Shown here in pieces: positions 8,651 to 18,400 of a stretch of DNA of 64,000 nt. Source of the stretch: Eubacterium sp. UBA5416 (lineage in GTDB: Bacteria; Bacillota; Clostridia; Lachnospirales; Lachnospiraceae). Numbering within the stretch: position 1 is the first letter of the stretch; each line of letters opens with the position of its first letter. Where the stretch lies: assembly GCA_002409525.1 (NCBI GenBank), contig DHNM01000033.1, positions 28,410 to 92,409 on the forward strand. Direction: 5' to 3'. The notes under the pieces are model-generated. The model worked only from the letters and a program-made list of their open reading frames with translations, was not told the origin of the DNA and ran no database searches. Both the position numbers and the translations under genes were made by a program.

Positions 8651-10261
8651 TTACACAACAGCCTCCACCAGCACTCTGTCGCCGATACGAATTTTCTTTA
8701 CACCGTTTTTCTTTTTCTTGTTAAAGTTGTAGCTGAGCATATATCCTTTCTCCAGATGAAAATAATCCAGATAATCCGACAGCTGTTTTTCACCTCGTTC
8801 ATGATAAGCATTGCCCCGCCAAATCTTCAGCTCTATGATAAACTGCTCACCACGATAGTCCACAACGATGTCCATACGTCGTGCGTTTCTTGTCTCAGGT
8901 TCAATATAATAATTTCCGGTTCCATTGATAATAGGACGAAGGTATAGCAGAAAACGTCTGCGCCCTTCCTCTTCATTAAATTTCTCTGGATTGTCCCCGT
9001 AAATACTGTCAAAAGAATCTACATATTTCTTCAAAACCAGCTCGATGTCCAGATGACCATTACGAATAAACAGGTTCTTATTCTGCGATGCCATCTGAAA
9101 AATCTCATGATTTTGTGCTGATCCAGCAGTGAGAAAGAAATCGTATAATATTGTTTCAAAGATCCGATTTGAAATTATGACAGTTCCATCTTTGCTTTTT
9201 GCAAAACCAAACATAATCGCTACATCAATGGAAGAATCAAACGGGCTGAATACAACTTTTTCGCCGGCAAAAAGTATGGAATAAACTTTCTCTTTCAATT
9301 CCGGGTAGTCCTGCAGCTTTCCCATCAGAGATTCAAAGAGTGTGTTTTTCTCTGACAAAAGCTTCCTGACTGCTTCAAGAAAGCCTTCTTTCGTCCATGC
9401 AGTGGTTTCATCCGGAAATTTTTTGCTGCCTGCAACATCCTCATCAATCAACTTACAGATTCTGGAAACCAGAAAAGGATAACCTGATGTATAATCATAA
9501 ATCAGACTTGCCATTTCAGACAGGTTCATCCCGGTTCGATGATCTGTTTCATAATCCCGAAGCATTCCCACAATGCCTTCCTCGGGTAAGCTCATATCTA
9601 TTTTGAAGTCAGCTGCAATATTCCATGGGCTGTTCACCTTGTGCGACTCATCCGGTCTGATTTTTCTTTTCATATTTTTAACGTCATAAACGCCGGCTAA
9701 AATGACCGATTGAAAGGTTGGGAGCTCTTCCATTTTAAGGAAATATCCCCGCAACTGTGCCAGAAAGTCTAGAAACACCTGGTTGTTCGTTGCACTGTCG
9801 ACTTCATCGATGATTAGAACTACCGGTTTTTGTGCAGTATCACACAGTTCGCTTAAAATCACAAACAACTTTCCCAACGAAAATAGTGGATCCACTGTTG
9901 ACATATGATCGAGCTTATCCAGAATCTCATCTTCTAACCCGGACACAGGATCATGTCGATTTCGAATGGTGCGCAGTAAATATGCAGAAAATGCTGCAGA
10001 AAAAATATGTGCGTTTTCAAACTCTTCATTTCCAATCATCTGGAAATCAAGAGAAATCACTGCATATTCTTTTTTTAGGCATTCTTTCAACGCTCGTATG
10101 GTTGTCGTCTTTCCATATTGTCTTGCCTTGTTAATCGTAAAATATTCCCCGGCATCCACCATCTTCTTTATATCTTTAAGACGCTCTTGAATATCTACCA
10201 TGTAATGGCGTTTAGGATCACACACTCCTGTGCTATTAAAATAGCGACCTGTACGATTCAA
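8651..10261 (-). CDS. AAA-like ATPase with C-terminal PD-(D/E)XK nuclease-like domain
   Basis: A protein of about 536 aa. It opens with the RYFNxTGxCxPxxHYMVD pattern typical of a large family of Clostridia/Bacteroides AAA-like proteins. Walker A follows (ARQYGKTTT, about residue 46 onward), then Walker B (VVLIIDEVD). Near the C-terminus is a D-x(n)-E-x-K nuclease-like core (RMDIVVDYRGEQFIIELKIW). No ribosome site precedes the ATG at 10297. The TTG at 10261 has a GGGGAAGGGG site and was preferred. Members are often multicopy and their function is not established. Roles in defence or as selfish genes have been suggested. Here it sits alone in a decayed region next to the Wadjet island. Confidence 0.75.
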   Translation of the reverse strand: MNRTGRYFNSTGVCDPKRHYMVDIQERLKDIKKMVDAGEYFTINKARQYGKTTTIRALKECLKKEYAVISLDFQMIGNEEFENAHIFSAAFSAYLLRTIRNRHDPVSGLEDEILDKLDHMSTVDPLFSLGKLFVILSELCDTAQKPVVLIIDEVDSATNNQVFLDFLAQLRGYFLKMEELPTFQSVILAGVYDVKNMKRKIRPDESHKVNSPWNIAADFKIDMSLPEEGIVGMLRDYETDHRTGMNLSEMASLIYDYTSGYPFLVSRICKLIDEDVAGSKKFPDETTAWTKEGFLEAVRKLLSEKNTLFESLMGKLQDYPELKEKVYSILFAGEKVVFSPFDSSIDVAIMFGFAKSKDGTVIISNRIFETILYDFFLTAGSAQNHEIFQMASQNKNLFIRNGHLDIELVLKKYVDSFDSIYGDNPEKFNEEEGRRRFLLYLRPIINGTGNYYIEPETRNARRMDIVVDYRGEQFIIELKIWRGNAYHERGEKQLSDYLDYFHLEKGYMLSYNFNKKKKNGVKKIRIGDRVLVEAVV

Positions 10262-10455
10262 ATTTTTACACGCCCCTTCCCCACTTAGGAAAATCATTGA
10301 TATTAAACATATTCAAAATTTATTAATGATTTCAGCTTACCATACACGCGTTTGATTCGCAAGCATTTAAGGCGGAAAGATAGTGTAAATTTATTGTAGG
10401 ATTTGTAGTGGCAGAGACTGCCTGAATTGTGTCAATATCAAAGACTTGACCTTTC

Positions 10456-10536
10456 TCACTCCACTATAATCCTAGTCACAAAGTTTTCCGGATTCGGTTT
10501 CCAGATAGTTCCATCCTGAAAAACTGCTTTATCCAT
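10456..10536 (-). pseudogene. C-terminal coding relic of unknown origin
   Basis: On the minus strand a 26-codon frame (KAVFQDGTIWKP core, ending IIVE) has protein-like composition but no ribosome site and no recognisable parent. It lies just downstream of the broken aldehyde dehydrogenase, to which it is joined. It is probably the tail of another deleted gene. The rest of 10298-10455 shows nothing. Confidence 0.25.
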
Positions 10537-10582
10537 TTTTACTGTAGCTTTTCGGGCATTTTACGCCGCAAAAAGGATATAA

Positions 10583-10973
10583 TCAACAGTTATTTCCATT
10601 TAGTTGCTTTGTCCGGTCGATGACTTTTTGTACAAATTCATCGTGGATACTTTCGTGAACGAGCAGTCTGGAATTTGAAGTGCAGTTTTCACCCATATTC
10701 CAGAAGACAGCATTGACGGCTTCGTCTGCCGCATGATCCAGGTCTTTCACGTCCGGCATTATAATGCATGGATTTTTCCCGCCCATTTCCAGAAAAATTC
10801 TTTTTGCATTGGTATTTCCGGACTGTACCAGAAGTTGTTTTCCAATCGCCGTGGATCCTGTAAATGTGAGAGCTTCAATATCCGGATGCTCCGCGATAGC
10901 ATTTCCCACGACGAGCTTTGGTCTGAAACTTCATATTCCTTGCAAGATCTGCATAGTACTCTTTTAAGATCAT
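10583..10973 (-). pseudogene. Aldehyde dehydrogenase (PuuC-like) fragment with internal deletion
   Basis: The minus strand has an intact ribosome site (GAGGAGG) and ATG at 10973. About 18 codons later it is fused out of frame to the central part of a NAD-dependent aldehyde dehydrogenase. Diagnostic pieces are the FTGSTAIGKQL block, the catalytic Glu region LEMGGKNP, and the nucleophile region GENCTSNSRLL (Cys present). The frame ends prematurely after DRTKQL. Compared with about 490 aa for the family, roughly 200 N-terminal and 170 C-terminal residues are gone. It resembles gamma-glutamyl-aminobutanal dehydrogenases. No active enzyme is expected. Confidence 0.85.
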
Positions 10974-11161
10974 ATGAATCCTCCTCGTATTAAACTGCCC
11001 TGTCGGGCTCTCTACCCTTATAACAAAAAACATAGCACAAAACCACAAATTTTCAATGATTGAAGATCGCTGCTTGCGAATCCAGAGTACATATGCTAAG
11101 CTGAAATTATTATATATTTTATGGCATGCTAGGTACAGTGATCAGAAAAAAGGAGAGAGAA

Positions 11162-11932
11162 ATGGCAGTTATAAACAATGATACTCAAATTAGTAAAATT
11201 GAGAAAGAGCTGGATCAGGCCAGGTCTATGCTGATGAACCCAATGATCCTGAATCCGTTTGCCAGGGATTTTTCTCTTCGTTTCTGCTGGAGCAGCAATG
11301 CGATCGAAGGAAATACACTGGATCTGGAGGAGACGGTTTCTGTTATTGAATACGATGAAGTGAAAAGTGGTCATACCTATACAGAATATCAAGAGGCGAA
11401 AAACTTATATCGGGCTATCTGTGAACAGATGATTCCGTTTCAAAAAAGACAAATTACGGAGCAGTGGATCAAGGCGGCGAACGGTCTCATTCTTGGAAGA
11501 AAGAATGATTATCGTACAAATCCGGTATATATTGGAACACTTGTGGAGGCTGTATATTATCCCCCGGAAGCCGAAAAAGTTCCGGGACTGATGGAAGACT
11601 TTGTCAGGGAAAATTCCGCCTGGGAAAATTCATTGACAGATTGTCCGGTGAAAGTGGTTTTGCAGAAAATCGCCGAATTCCATATGCAATTTGAACAAAT
11701 CCACCCTTTCCAGGACGGCAATGGAAGAGCAGGGCGTATGATCCTCAACCAGCAGCTGATCAATCAAGGGCTGATTCCGCTTTGTATTGGACCCAGAGGA
11801 AAATACCGTCAGGCATTTCGCCAATATGAAAAGAATCAGGATCTCTCGCTGATGGTATATACTCTCTGTAAAGGGGAACTTGATTCCATTCAGCTTATAC
11901 AGGATTTAACTGCCAACTATAACGGCAAATAG
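11162..11932 (+). CDS. Fic-domain protein with N-terminal autoinhibitory motif
   Basis: A 256-aa protein starting at ATG 11162 behind AAGGAGAGAG. An upstream start at 11126 lacks a good site. The canonical Fic active-site loop HPFQDGNGRAGR begins at His181, complete for AMP or other nucleotide-monophosphate transfer. An S-x3-E-G inhibitory helix motif (S45, E49, G50) lies N-terminal to the Fic domain, marking a class II, self-inhibited Fic. The helical tail after the Fic core may be a small DNA-binding or docking domain. It ends 60 bp before jetD on the same strand. Whether it belongs to the Wadjet operon is uncertain. Confidence 0.85.
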   Translation: MAVINNDTQISKIEKELDQARSMLMNPMILNPFARDFSLRFCWSSNAIEGNTLDLEETVSVIEYDEVKSGHTYTEYQEAKNLYRAICEQMIPFQKRQITEQWIKAANGLILGRKNDYRTNPVYIGTLVEAVYYPPEAEKVPGLMEDFVRENSAWENSLTDCPVKVVLQKIAEFHMQFEQIHPFQDGNGRAGRMILNQQLINQGLIPLCIGPRGKYRQAFRQYEKNQDLSLMVYTLCKGELDSIQLIQDLTANYNGK

Positions 11933-11992
11933 ACTGAGCGTGAATAAGCTGCCATACAAAATTGGTGACGTAGAAGGAATGGATGATAGATT

Positions 11993-13006
11993 ATGAAACG
12001 AATAACACTTGAAAATCTATTGAAGCATCAGAAGCACAAAACTTATCCTGAACAGCATGATTATATCATGTCACTTTTGGAAAATGCTAAGATCAAGCCG
12101 TTGAAGGCTTCGGGAACAAACGGGAAGAAGCCGGCTCTTTATCGTGAATACTGGATTTTGGAGGAGAAGAAGAAGGATTACAGCGAACTGGAAGAAGAGC
12201 TGAAATTCAAGCTCTTACCGCTGATTTCTGTGGATTATTATCTGACCCGCCCGGATATCTATGAGAAAGACAGGCACTGGGTGCTGATGCTCAATGATTA
12301 CCTGAAAAACAACTCAGAGAAGCTGAAGTTTCAGGAGTCAGAGAATGAGAGAAGCTTTGAAATCTGGGGACATGAAAAGTTTCTGACACGCGGTCATGGA
12401 AAACATATATTAAAAAAATGTAAAATTGATCCGAAGCTTCTCAATATTTATGGTACGACGGAGCCTCTGGCTTATTATTCACATACCAGGCATACTCCTC
12501 AGAACCTGTTGATTTTGGAGAATAAAGATCCTTTTTATAGTATGCGAAGGCATTTGCTGACAGGTGAGAATGCCATATTAGACACCGAGATCGGGACACT
12601 GATCTATGGGGCTGGGAAGGGAGTTCTCCGTTCTTTTCGGGATTTTGATCTCTGTGTGGAACCATACATGAAAGATGAGAGGAATATGATCTTCTATTTT
12701 GGAGATCTGGATTTTGAGGGTATTGGAATCTATGAGAGTCTGGCAGAAATGTTTCACGACAGATGGGAGATCCGGCCGTTTGTTCCTGCTTACCTGTCGA
12801 TGATGCAAAAGGCCAAAACAGCTACAGGCTTGGATGACGGGAAAAAGCTTCTGATGCATTTACCGGATACTAAGGACAGACAGAATCGAAATATCCGGGA
12901 ACTCTTTTTCTCATACTTTGGTGAGACGGATATTTTAAAGATGAAGAGAATTCTGGATGCCGGGAAGTACATTCCACAGGAAATCCTGAATATTACCGAT
13001 TTTTAA
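11993..13006 (+). CDS. jetD: Wadjet protein JetD (Toprim-type nuclease subunit)
   Basis: A 337-aa protein. Its C-terminal half carries Toprim-like catalytic residues: a Glu in LILENKD (E176) and a D-x-D in YFGDLDFEG (D238, D240). In Wadjet systems JetD is the topoisomerase-VI-A-like nuclease that cuts circular DNA once the SMC motor stalls. It is the first of four collinear genes (D-A-B-C), 15 bp before jetA. The start at 11993 has only a weak upstream site (GAAGGAATGG). Identification rests on the Toprim motif plus the unmistakable SMC partner downstream. Confidence 0.85.
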   Translation: MKRITLENLLKHQKHKTYPEQHDYIMSLLENAKIKPLKASGTNGKKPALYREYWILEEKKKDYSELEEELKFKLLPLISVDYYLTRPDIYEKDRHWVLMLNDYLKNNSEKLKFQESENERSFEIWGHEKFLTRGHGKHILKKCKIDPKLLNIYGTTEPLAYYSHTRHTPQNLLILENKDPFYSMRRHLLTGENAILDTEIGTLIYGAGKGVLRSFRDFDLCVEPYMKDERNMIFYFGDLDFEGIGIYESLAEMFHDRWEIRPFVPAYLSMMQKAKTATGLDDGKKLLMHLPDTKDRQNRNIRELFFSYFGETDILKMKRILDAGKYIPQEILNITDF

Positions 13007-13021
13007 AAAGGACAGAAAACT

Positions 13022-14653
13022 ATGCAGTATGAATTTTTAAAGCATTTTCCCAAACGGATGAAGAATGTAGGATTGTATGCGGTGCTGATTTCGAATAGTA
13101 TCCAAAAGACCACATGGAAGCAGTATGGATATACGACATCGGATGAACAGCTGAATCTCATCTTTGCTGTGATGCTTTATATTATGGAACAATCACTTCG
13201 GGAAGACAACTGCACGATGGATGACATTGGCGCCTATATTGACACGATCAATGTCCAGTATTGGCATAAGAGTATGAACTATGAGGACTGCCGGCAGCTG
13301 GGAGATTTTATCGTCAATGTTATCCTGTCAAATGACGGACGAATCATGCAGTTTGATGGTTTCAACTTTGAAGAGAACACCTTTCAGACGATGAACATCA
13401 GTTACGTGGCGAATAAGATTGTCTATATAGATCTGGAAGTAAAGCGAACCTCATATTATCTGACCGATGACGGTTATAATCTTCTTCTCGGGACTCTGGA
13501 AATTGAAAACAACATGAAACTGACGATTCATGAGATGATCTTTCAGATGCATCTCGAGAAGCAGAGCTATGACAAGGCGGTAGATGAAATAAAAAATGTT
13601 TTCAATCTGCTGCGGATTCAGCTTCAGAAGATCCGGGAGGCTATGGGAAAGATACGAAGAAATGCTCTGAATTACTCGGTTCGCGACTATGAAGATGTCC
13701 TGAATGAGAATCTCGAGACGATTGGAGACACACAGGAAAAGTTCCAGAATTATCGTGAAATGGTGAGAAGCCGGGCAAAAGAGCTGGAGAATGAAAATAT
13801 TAACGTCAGGCGTCTTGGCGAAAAGGATGAGGAAAATCTCAATAACCTTCGTGTGATAGAGGGTTACCTAAATCGTGCAATCGACGAGCATCAGAAGATA
13901 CTGAATAATCATTTTGATCTGAAAGCATTGTACACGAAAGAGCTGGAGGACCTGACACAGATGTCACTCATCCGGCGTTTTCCGATGCGAAGGGAACTGT
14001 ATGACAAGATACTGGAGCAGCCGGAAGCGCTGGAAAGAATCGATCTATTTCTCCGCCCTTTGTTTAATAAAGATCCCGGAAAAGTCTATAATCTGAATAA
14101 GGCATTTCAATATCAAAAACCTGTCAGAAAGCATGCGGAGGAAGATACGCAGGAAGAACTGGACTTTGATGAAGAAGCGTGGCAGCAAGAGCAGGAGAAG
14201 AAACTGGATGCAAAACTGATTCAGTACGAGAGCAGTCTTTCCTATCTGCTAGAAAATGCATGCGTAACCGGAGAAATCACACTCTCGATGATCTGTAAAA
14301 AGATGATGAAGAATCCTGCTGATCAGGACCGGCTGATTCCCAATGTTGAGATCTTTAAAGAGATTATGGTGGAGATGATCAAGAATGATGTGATTGATAT
14401 CGATGCCTTAGAGCAGGAAAGAAGAGAAAATCTTCAGGACCAGAAGAAAGAGTTTCAGCTCAGCAGTATGCTGCTGAAACTGATTGTAGATGAACCGCGA
14501 AAAGAGATCAGGCTCCCGGATGGAAATGCAGTTCACCGGATTGTGACTTCAAGAGTCCCTGATACCAGGAGCGTTATATTTTCAAATGTGTTAAATGAAA
14601 GCGGTGAGAGAAAGACAATTCGCTGTTCAGATGTGACGATTCGGGTGATGTAA
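13022..14653 (+). CDS. jetA: Wadjet protein JetA (kleisin-like, DUF5716 type)
   Basis: A 543-aa mostly helical protein without signal peptide or TM segments. The N-terminal 200 residues look like a winged-helix/MukF-like region. Residues about 200-330 are coiled-coil-rich, and an acidic Q/E/D-rich linker near 370-400 precedes a C-terminal domain. This is the layout of JetA, the kleisin-like bridge of the Wadjet SMC complex. Position between jetD and jetB/jetC supports it. A 123-bp gap with a strong hairpin separates it from jetB, which is wide for this operon. Confidence 0.85.
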   Translation: MQYEFLKHFPKRMKNVGLYAVLISNSIQKTTWKQYGYTTSDEQLNLIFAVMLYIMEQSLREDNCTMDDIGAYIDTINVQYWHKSMNYEDCRQLGDFIVNVILSNDGRIMQFDGFNFEENTFQTMNISYVANKIVYIDLEVKRTSYYLTDDGYNLLLGTLEIENNMKLTIHEMIFQMHLEKQSYDKAVDEIKNVFNLLRIQLQKIREAMGKIRRNALNYSVRDYEDVLNENLETIGDTQEKFQNYREMVRSRAKELENENINVRRLGEKDEENLNNLRVIEGYLNRAIDEHQKILNNHFDLKALYTKELEDLTQMSLIRRFPMRRELYDKILEQPEALERIDLFLRPLFNKDPGKVYNLNKAFQYQKPVRKHAEEDTQEELDFDEEAWQQEQEKKLDAKLIQYESSLSYLLENACVTGEITLSMICKKMMKNPADQDRLIPNVEIFKEIMVEMIKNDVIDIDALEQERRENLQDQKKEFQLSSMLLKLIVDEPRKEIRLPDGNAVHRIVTSRVPDTRSVIFSNVLNESGERKTIRCSDVTIRVM

Positions 14654-14724
14654 CCCGATTAGGGTGTAATTCGAATGTTTTAGAATTGTGGGAGCACGTG
14701 GTGCGGAACAATTCGTGTATCATA

Positions 14725-14749
14725 TGGGATCAAATTACTTTTGATCCCA
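14725..14749 (+). other. 10-bp-stem hairpin between jetA and jetB
   Basis: A perfect 10-bp inverted repeat (14725-14734 with 14740-14749) with a 5-base loop sits 27 bp before the jetB start. No T-run follows, so it is more likely an RNA stability or attenuation element, or an intercistronic processing site, than a terminator. Confidence 0.5.
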
Positions 14750-14776
14750 ATACCATAGAATTAGAAGGGATTTATC

Positions 14777-15493
14777 ATGGCATACGAAATAGATGAAATC
14801 AAGACGAGCCAGGAGATCTTTTATTACCTTCTGGAACATCATGAACTGCGTGAAGAGGACGAAAATCTTCTATACAAGGCTTACACCGAGGAGGAGCCGG
14901 TTCAAAATCTGGTGAAATCACAGGGAGAGGCGGCGCTTTCCAATATCGAGCGGTATGGCAATGTGATTTATCTGATTCCCCGCGAGGATAACAATACACT
15001 GGGATTTTCAAAAGCACAGCTGAAAGCGGCCCTATGTAAATCGAATGCAACGGATAAAGATTACTATCTCTCCCAGTTTGTCATTCTCACACTGCTCGTG
15101 GAATTCTACGACGGGCAGGGCAGCAGCAGTAAGACCAGAGAATATATCCGTGTGGGAGAACTTCAAAACTGTATTTCCACGCGCTTAAGGGAAGGTGCCG
15201 AAAACCTGGGAGAAGAAGGAGAAGAACGGGAGAATATTGCATTTTCCGATATGCTTGAGGCATATGAGGCACTTCGTTCCGATGAGAGGGGATCGCGTGC
15301 ACGGACGACGAAGGAAGGATTTCTTCATTATATTCTGATTTTTCTACAGAAGCAGGGGCTGATTGAATATGTGGAGCAGGATGAGATGATTAAGACAACC
15401 AAGAAACTCGATAATTTTATGGACTGGAATCTGCTCAACCAGAACAATTACCAGAGAGTCATGCAGGTGCTGGGGGTGACAAAGGATGAGTAA
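14777..15493 (+). CDS. jetB: Wadjet protein JetB (MukE/KITE-like)
   Basis: A 238-aa acidic protein with predicted helical and winged-helix character. The central part (residues about 95-185) resembles a KITE/MukE dimerisation wing. In Wadjet, JetB bridges the kleisin JetA and helps load the SMC dimer. It overlaps jetC by 8 bp, showing tight translational coupling. The ribosome site AGAAGGG precedes ATG 14777. Sequence conservation of JetB proteins is low, so the call depends heavily on context. Confidence 0.8.
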   Translation: MAYEIDEIKTSQEIFYYLLEHHELREEDENLLYKAYTEEEPVQNLVKSQGEAALSNIERYGNVIYLIPREDNNTLGFSKAQLKAALCKSNATDKDYYLSQFVILTLLVEFYDGQGSSSKTREYIRVGELQNCISTRLREGAENLGEEGEERENIAFSDMLEAYEALRSDERGSRARTTKEGFLHYILIFLQKQGLIEYVEQDEMIKTTKKLDNFMDWNLLNQNNYQRVMQVLGVTKDE

Positions 15494-18400
15494 AATCAAT
15501 GGTTTTCGCCTGATTAATGTCAATTATAACAACAATGCAATTCGAATCAGTGATGAGACCTTCCATCTGAATGGGGAGAGCACACTGCTTTCCCTTAGAA
15601 ATGGCGGCGGAAAATCCGTATTAGTGCAGATGCTGACGGCTCTATTTGTGCATAAAAGGTATCGCGATGCGAAAGACCGGCCGTTTGAGAGCTATTTTAC
15701 GACAAATAAGCCCTCTTTTATTCTGGTAGAGTGGGTTTTGGATCAGGGGGCCGGGTATGTGCTCACGGGAATGATGGTGCGGCGCAGTCAGGATGTCGAG
15801 AATATGAACGGTGATAACCTGGAGATGATCAATATCATCAGTGAATATCAAAAACCGTGTATGCAGGATCTGCATCATCTGCCTGTTGTGGAAAAGCGAA
15901 AGAAGACGATGATTCTCAAGAACTTTACCGCCTGCAGGCAGCTGTTCGAGTCTTATAAAAAAGACAGTTCCATAAATTTCTTCTATTATGATATGAACAA
16001 TTCTGCTCAGTCCAGACAGTACTTTGACAAGCTGAAGGAGTATCAGATTAACGATAAAGAATGGGAGACCATTGTGCGGAAGATTAACCTGGAGGAATCC
16101 GGTCTGTCCAATCTCTTTGCCGACTGCAAAGATGAGCGTGGCCTGGTGGAAAAGTGGTTTCTGGATGCAGTGGAAAATAAGCTGAATAAAGACAAAAACC
16201 GGATGCAGGAGTTCCAGAAAATTATTGAAAAATACGTTGGACAGTATAAAAATAATCAGAGCAAGATAAAACGGCGGGACACGATTCGTGCGTTCAAGGA
16301 AGAATCTGAAAGAATCAGGGAGAAGGCGGAATCCTGTCAGGAGACGGATGAGAAGAGAATGCAGCAGGAAAATAAAATTGCTCATTTCATACAGGAACTC
16401 TTAGATCTTCGGGATGAGACCAACGGTGAATATCAGGTATCGCTGACGAAGTCAGCTGAAGTGGATCAGGAAATCTCCCGTGTACAATATGAGAAGCTTT
16501 CCAGCGAAGTTCATCAGCTGGAAGAAGATCAAAGTTTTCATGTCAGCAATCGCCTCATGATTGAGATGGAGCAGGAAGAACTCGAGAGGCAGGCGGATGA
16601 GACCGAGAAATACCTTCATTTTCTTCTGTGTGCAAAACAACAGGAAATGACGGAAGAGGAAGAACGTGAACTTCTCCTGATCCGCCAGAAACTGGACATT
16701 TCCCGTAAAAAGGATGAGGATCTGAAACCGGAGAGAAGCCGGCTGGGATCCCGCCTGAGATATTATTATGAAAACTCGCTTCATACGAATAAAGAGAAGA
16801 TCCAAGGGGCAAGAGAAGACCATCGGAAGGTAACGGATCAAATTAGCTCGGAAAAAGAAAAGATAGCAAAATTAGAAGAAGAGATTCGTCAGAAAATGAC
16901 AGCGGAGGGTGCACTGCAGAGTAAAGTAGAAGCCTATAGCGGACTGGAAGATCATTATAATAACAGTTACCGGGAAAAACTCACCCGAAGTATTCTTGGC
17001 GTATACGAGCCGGGAACGATGGAAATACGCCAAAAATCGTATGAAAAGGAGCTGGAAGAGGAGAACAGAAGCCGTCTGCAGAAGAAAAAGCAGGTTGAGT
17101 ATGCAAAGAACAATCTGAGAAGCCTGGAGCGCTCTCTTTCGGATCTCGAGAAAGAAAAAATTCAAAAAAAGGTTGAGAAAGAGCAGCAGGAAAAGCTGGA
17201 AGAAAAATACCATCAGGAGCTGGATCAGCGTAAGGTCATCATGACATACCTGGAGATGGATGAAAAGGATCTTTTTCATTCAGAGAAGATTGTCCGTGTT
17301 TCGGAGAGAAAACTCTCCGAAATAGCTGCTCTTCGCAGAAACCTGGAAAAAGAGGAAGATACACTGCAAAAAGAGTATCAGAGTCTTACGCAGGGAAAGG
17401 TTCTCGAGCTGCCGAAGAAATTTGAAGCAGAACTTCAAAAAATGGATATTCATGTGATCTATGGTATGGAATGGCTGAAGAAAAACGGATACACGGAAAA
17501 AAAGAATCAAAAACTCGTAAAGTGTCACCCGTTTCTTCCGTATGCCTTGATTTTATCCAGACAGGAGATGAAAAAGCTGTCTTCGAATCCAAAAACAGTC
17601 TTTACTTCATTCCCGATTCCGATCATTGAAAGAGAAGACCTGGAGAGAAATCAGGAAACCGATCCGTCAGGGGTCATCACATATCCAGGTGTCAGTTTCT
17701 ATGTCTGGTTTAACGAAAACCTCCTGAATGAGGAGAAACTTCGTGTCCTTGTACAGGAAAAGGAACAGCAGATTCAGAGAAAGAAAGAAGCCGCTGCAAT
17801 TCGCCAGAATGAATACGAGGAATATTTTGAACGACGCGAGAGGATCAAAAATCAGGAAGTGACAAAGGATAAAAGCGAAAAAAATGAAGAGGCTGTAAAA
17901 GGGCTGGGCATGCAGATGGATCAACTGGATGAGAATGCAAGAAAAACTTCCTCTGATCTTGCAGGACAAAAGGAAGATCTCGAACGCCTGGAAAGGGAGA
18001 TTCAGCAGTCTGATCAGAATATCTTTCATCAGAAACGTAGAATGGAAGACTATCAGCAGCTGTGTGATGCATATAAAGTCTATGAACAGAACCGTGAAGC
18101 ACTCGTAAAATGCCGCAGTGACATCACGGAGTGGAAAGAAAACCAAAAATCTGCCAGGGGGCAGTTGGATCGCCAGACAGAACGGCAGAGACAACTGGCG
18201 GCCGGGATCGATCAGCTAGATAGAGAAGGCCGAATTCTGGGAGAAAATTGTCAGAAGTATGCGGGATATTCTGACCTTTCGGGAGAGCAAGAAGTGCGGG
18301 AACAGGACGTTCCCGCCATGGAGGCAAGATATGCGGCGATTACTTCCAGCTTGTCTTTGGAACTCCAGGAATTGGAGGTCCAGGAACAAAAAGCATCCCA

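Noticed and set aside
15642..16385. 247-codon minus-strand ORF inside jetC
   Set aside because: It lies fully antisense to an intact SMC coding region, has no ribosome site, and its composition is a mirror of coiled-coil codons. It is a shadow frame, like the other antisense frames in jetC.
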